Assembly (NCBI GenBank): GCA_031374125.1
Contig: JANMFM010000082.1
Coordinates: 1-5,471 of the forward strand
Direction of reading: 5' to 3'
Length of the DNA stretch: 5,471 nt
Origin: JAEYZS01 sp031374125
GTDB taxonomy: Bacteria > Bdellovibrionota > Bdellovibrionia > Bdellovibrionales > JAEYZS01
This document shows positions 4,835-5,471 of the stretch, one piece after another; the stretch's first letter is position 1; each line of letters begins with the position of its first letter. The notes beneath the pieces were generated by a model. It ran no database searches, was not told the DNA's origin, and saw only the letters and a list, made by a program, of their open reading frames with translations. The position numbers and the translations under genes are program-made.

Positions 4835-5471
4835 ATGAAGTTAAAAACTGTTGAGATTAAAAACTTTAGATTATTAAAAAACGTTACGGTAAATGTGGAA
4901 GATATAACCACTGCAATAGTTGGAAAAAATAACTCGGGGAAAACTGCTTTTGGCAGTGTTTTTAGACTTTTTTTGTCTGAGAAAAGTATTTTTTCTTTTG
5001 AAGATATTTCTCTCGGATGTCATAAGCGGCTGTTTGATCTTTTTAAACTTTATAGAAAGATAACGCTGGCCACCAGGGAGAAGGTATCTGAGATTATTCA
5101 AAGGAATTTCCCGAAAGTCAGTTTAAAGCTAACTTTAGAGTATTCAAATCAGGACAACTGGTCTCGAGTAAAGCCATTCATAACAAAGCTAGATAATAAT
5201 AATGAGATACAAATTATTTTAGAGCTTGCCCCTGATTCTACAATAAATTTTTTCAATGATGTAAGTACTGTCCTCACAGATATTACAAACCCGAGTGAGC
5301 AACAGGTATTGGCCGTAATAGAAAATCTAATCTCAAAATTTGAATTAAAAATTAGGCCAGACGGAGACGAAGTAAGTGTCGAGGATTTAAAAAAAGATGA
5401 TATTTTAAAACTGCTGAGATGTCATTTTATTGATGCGCAAAGAGCGGTAGATGACAGTAGCGCTGCAAAAG
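4835..5471 (+). CDS. OLD/RecF-like AAA ATPase, N-terminal part (3' truncated by window); probable defence ATPase-nuclease
   Basis: 212 codons are visible and the frame is still open at the window edge. The N-terminus MKLKTVEIKNFRLLKNVTV is the first beta hairpin of the RecF/SMC/OLD ABC-type ATPase fold. Walker A is GKNNSGKT at residues 30-37, as in OLD-family (overcoming lysogenization defect) proteins. Residues about 38-56 (FGSVFRLFLSEKSIFSFED) fit the 'all..LF..... F...D' segment after Walker A in COG3593-type ATPases, and CHFIDAQRAVDDSSAAK at 196-212 matches the 'yIdAqR...d.s' region of the same group. Complete members of this group carry the ABC signature, Walker B and often a C-terminal TOPRIM nuclease; these would lie outside the window. 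Relatives act in anti-phage systems such as Gabija (GajA) or as stand-alone OLD nucleases. Start ATG 4835 has AGGAG at 4819-4823. The gene follows the recombinase-like gene by 106 bases, so it probably has its own promoter. The ATPase fold is sure; the nuclease and defence role are inferred. Confidence 0.85.
   Translation, partial: MKLKTVEIKNFRLLKNVTVNVEDITTAIVGKNNSGKTAFGSVFRLFLSEKSIFSFEDISLGCHKRLFDLFKLYRKITLATREKVSEIIQRNFPKVSLKLTLEYSNQDNWSRVKPFITKLDNNNEIQIILELAPDSTINFFNDVSTVLTDITNPSEQQVLAVIENLISKFELKIRPDGDEVSVEDLKKDDILKLLRCHFIDAQRAVDDSSAAK

Noticed and set aside
4874..5101. Minus-strand open frame inside the ATPase gene
   Set aside because: Antisense to the Walker A region of a clear ATPase; no independent support.

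Overview
The window comes from an AT-rich bacterial chromosome (GC visibly below 45%). The DEAD-box helicase and the short recombinase-domain protein resemble, from memory, proteins of predatory or environmental Bdellovibrionota. This assignment is a guess from protein style, not a measurement. No rRNA, tRNA or CRISPR array was seen.

Layout: (1) 1-366 (+) is the C-terminal end of an HTTM-like integral membrane protein that enters from the left. (2) 379-1214 (-) is a tightly coupled two-gene unit: an unrecognised 140-residue protein followed by an XRE-like helix-turn-helix protein with an ATGA stop/start overlap. The order, sizes and a perfect 12-bp palindrome over the first start codon suggest a self-regulated toxin-antitoxin pair. 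(3) 1444-1875 (-) and 2414-2818 (+) are two small secreted proteins of unknown function, each with a clear signal peptide and ribosome binding site. The 538 bases between them hold no intact gene, only decayed frames, a short direct repeat and a possible insertion-sequence end. (4) 2819-2953 (+) carries an in-frame remnant of a HigB/RelE-type toxin, recognisable by its VNDQWR..FEW core. (5) 2950-4053 (-) is a complete DEAD-box RNA helicase core with every canonical motif. (6) 4054-4834 holds divergent promoter-like sequence, an 18-codon leader-like frame with a good ribosome binding site, and a small two-HTH protein related to the C-terminal part of large serine recombinases but lacking the catalytic domain. 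(7) 4835-5471 (+) is the N-terminal 212 residues of an OLD/RecF-like AAA ATPase with a perfect Walker A motif, cut by the window end.

The helicase looks like resident housekeeping sequence. Around it lie a candidate toxin-antitoxin pair, a dead second toxin, a recombinase-derived protein and a probable anti-phage ATPase/nuclease, which together look like a small accessory or defence-type region. The most promising lead for an undescribed system is the ATPase gene and whatever follows it beyond the right edge. The next is the unrecognised candidate toxin with its palindromic start region.
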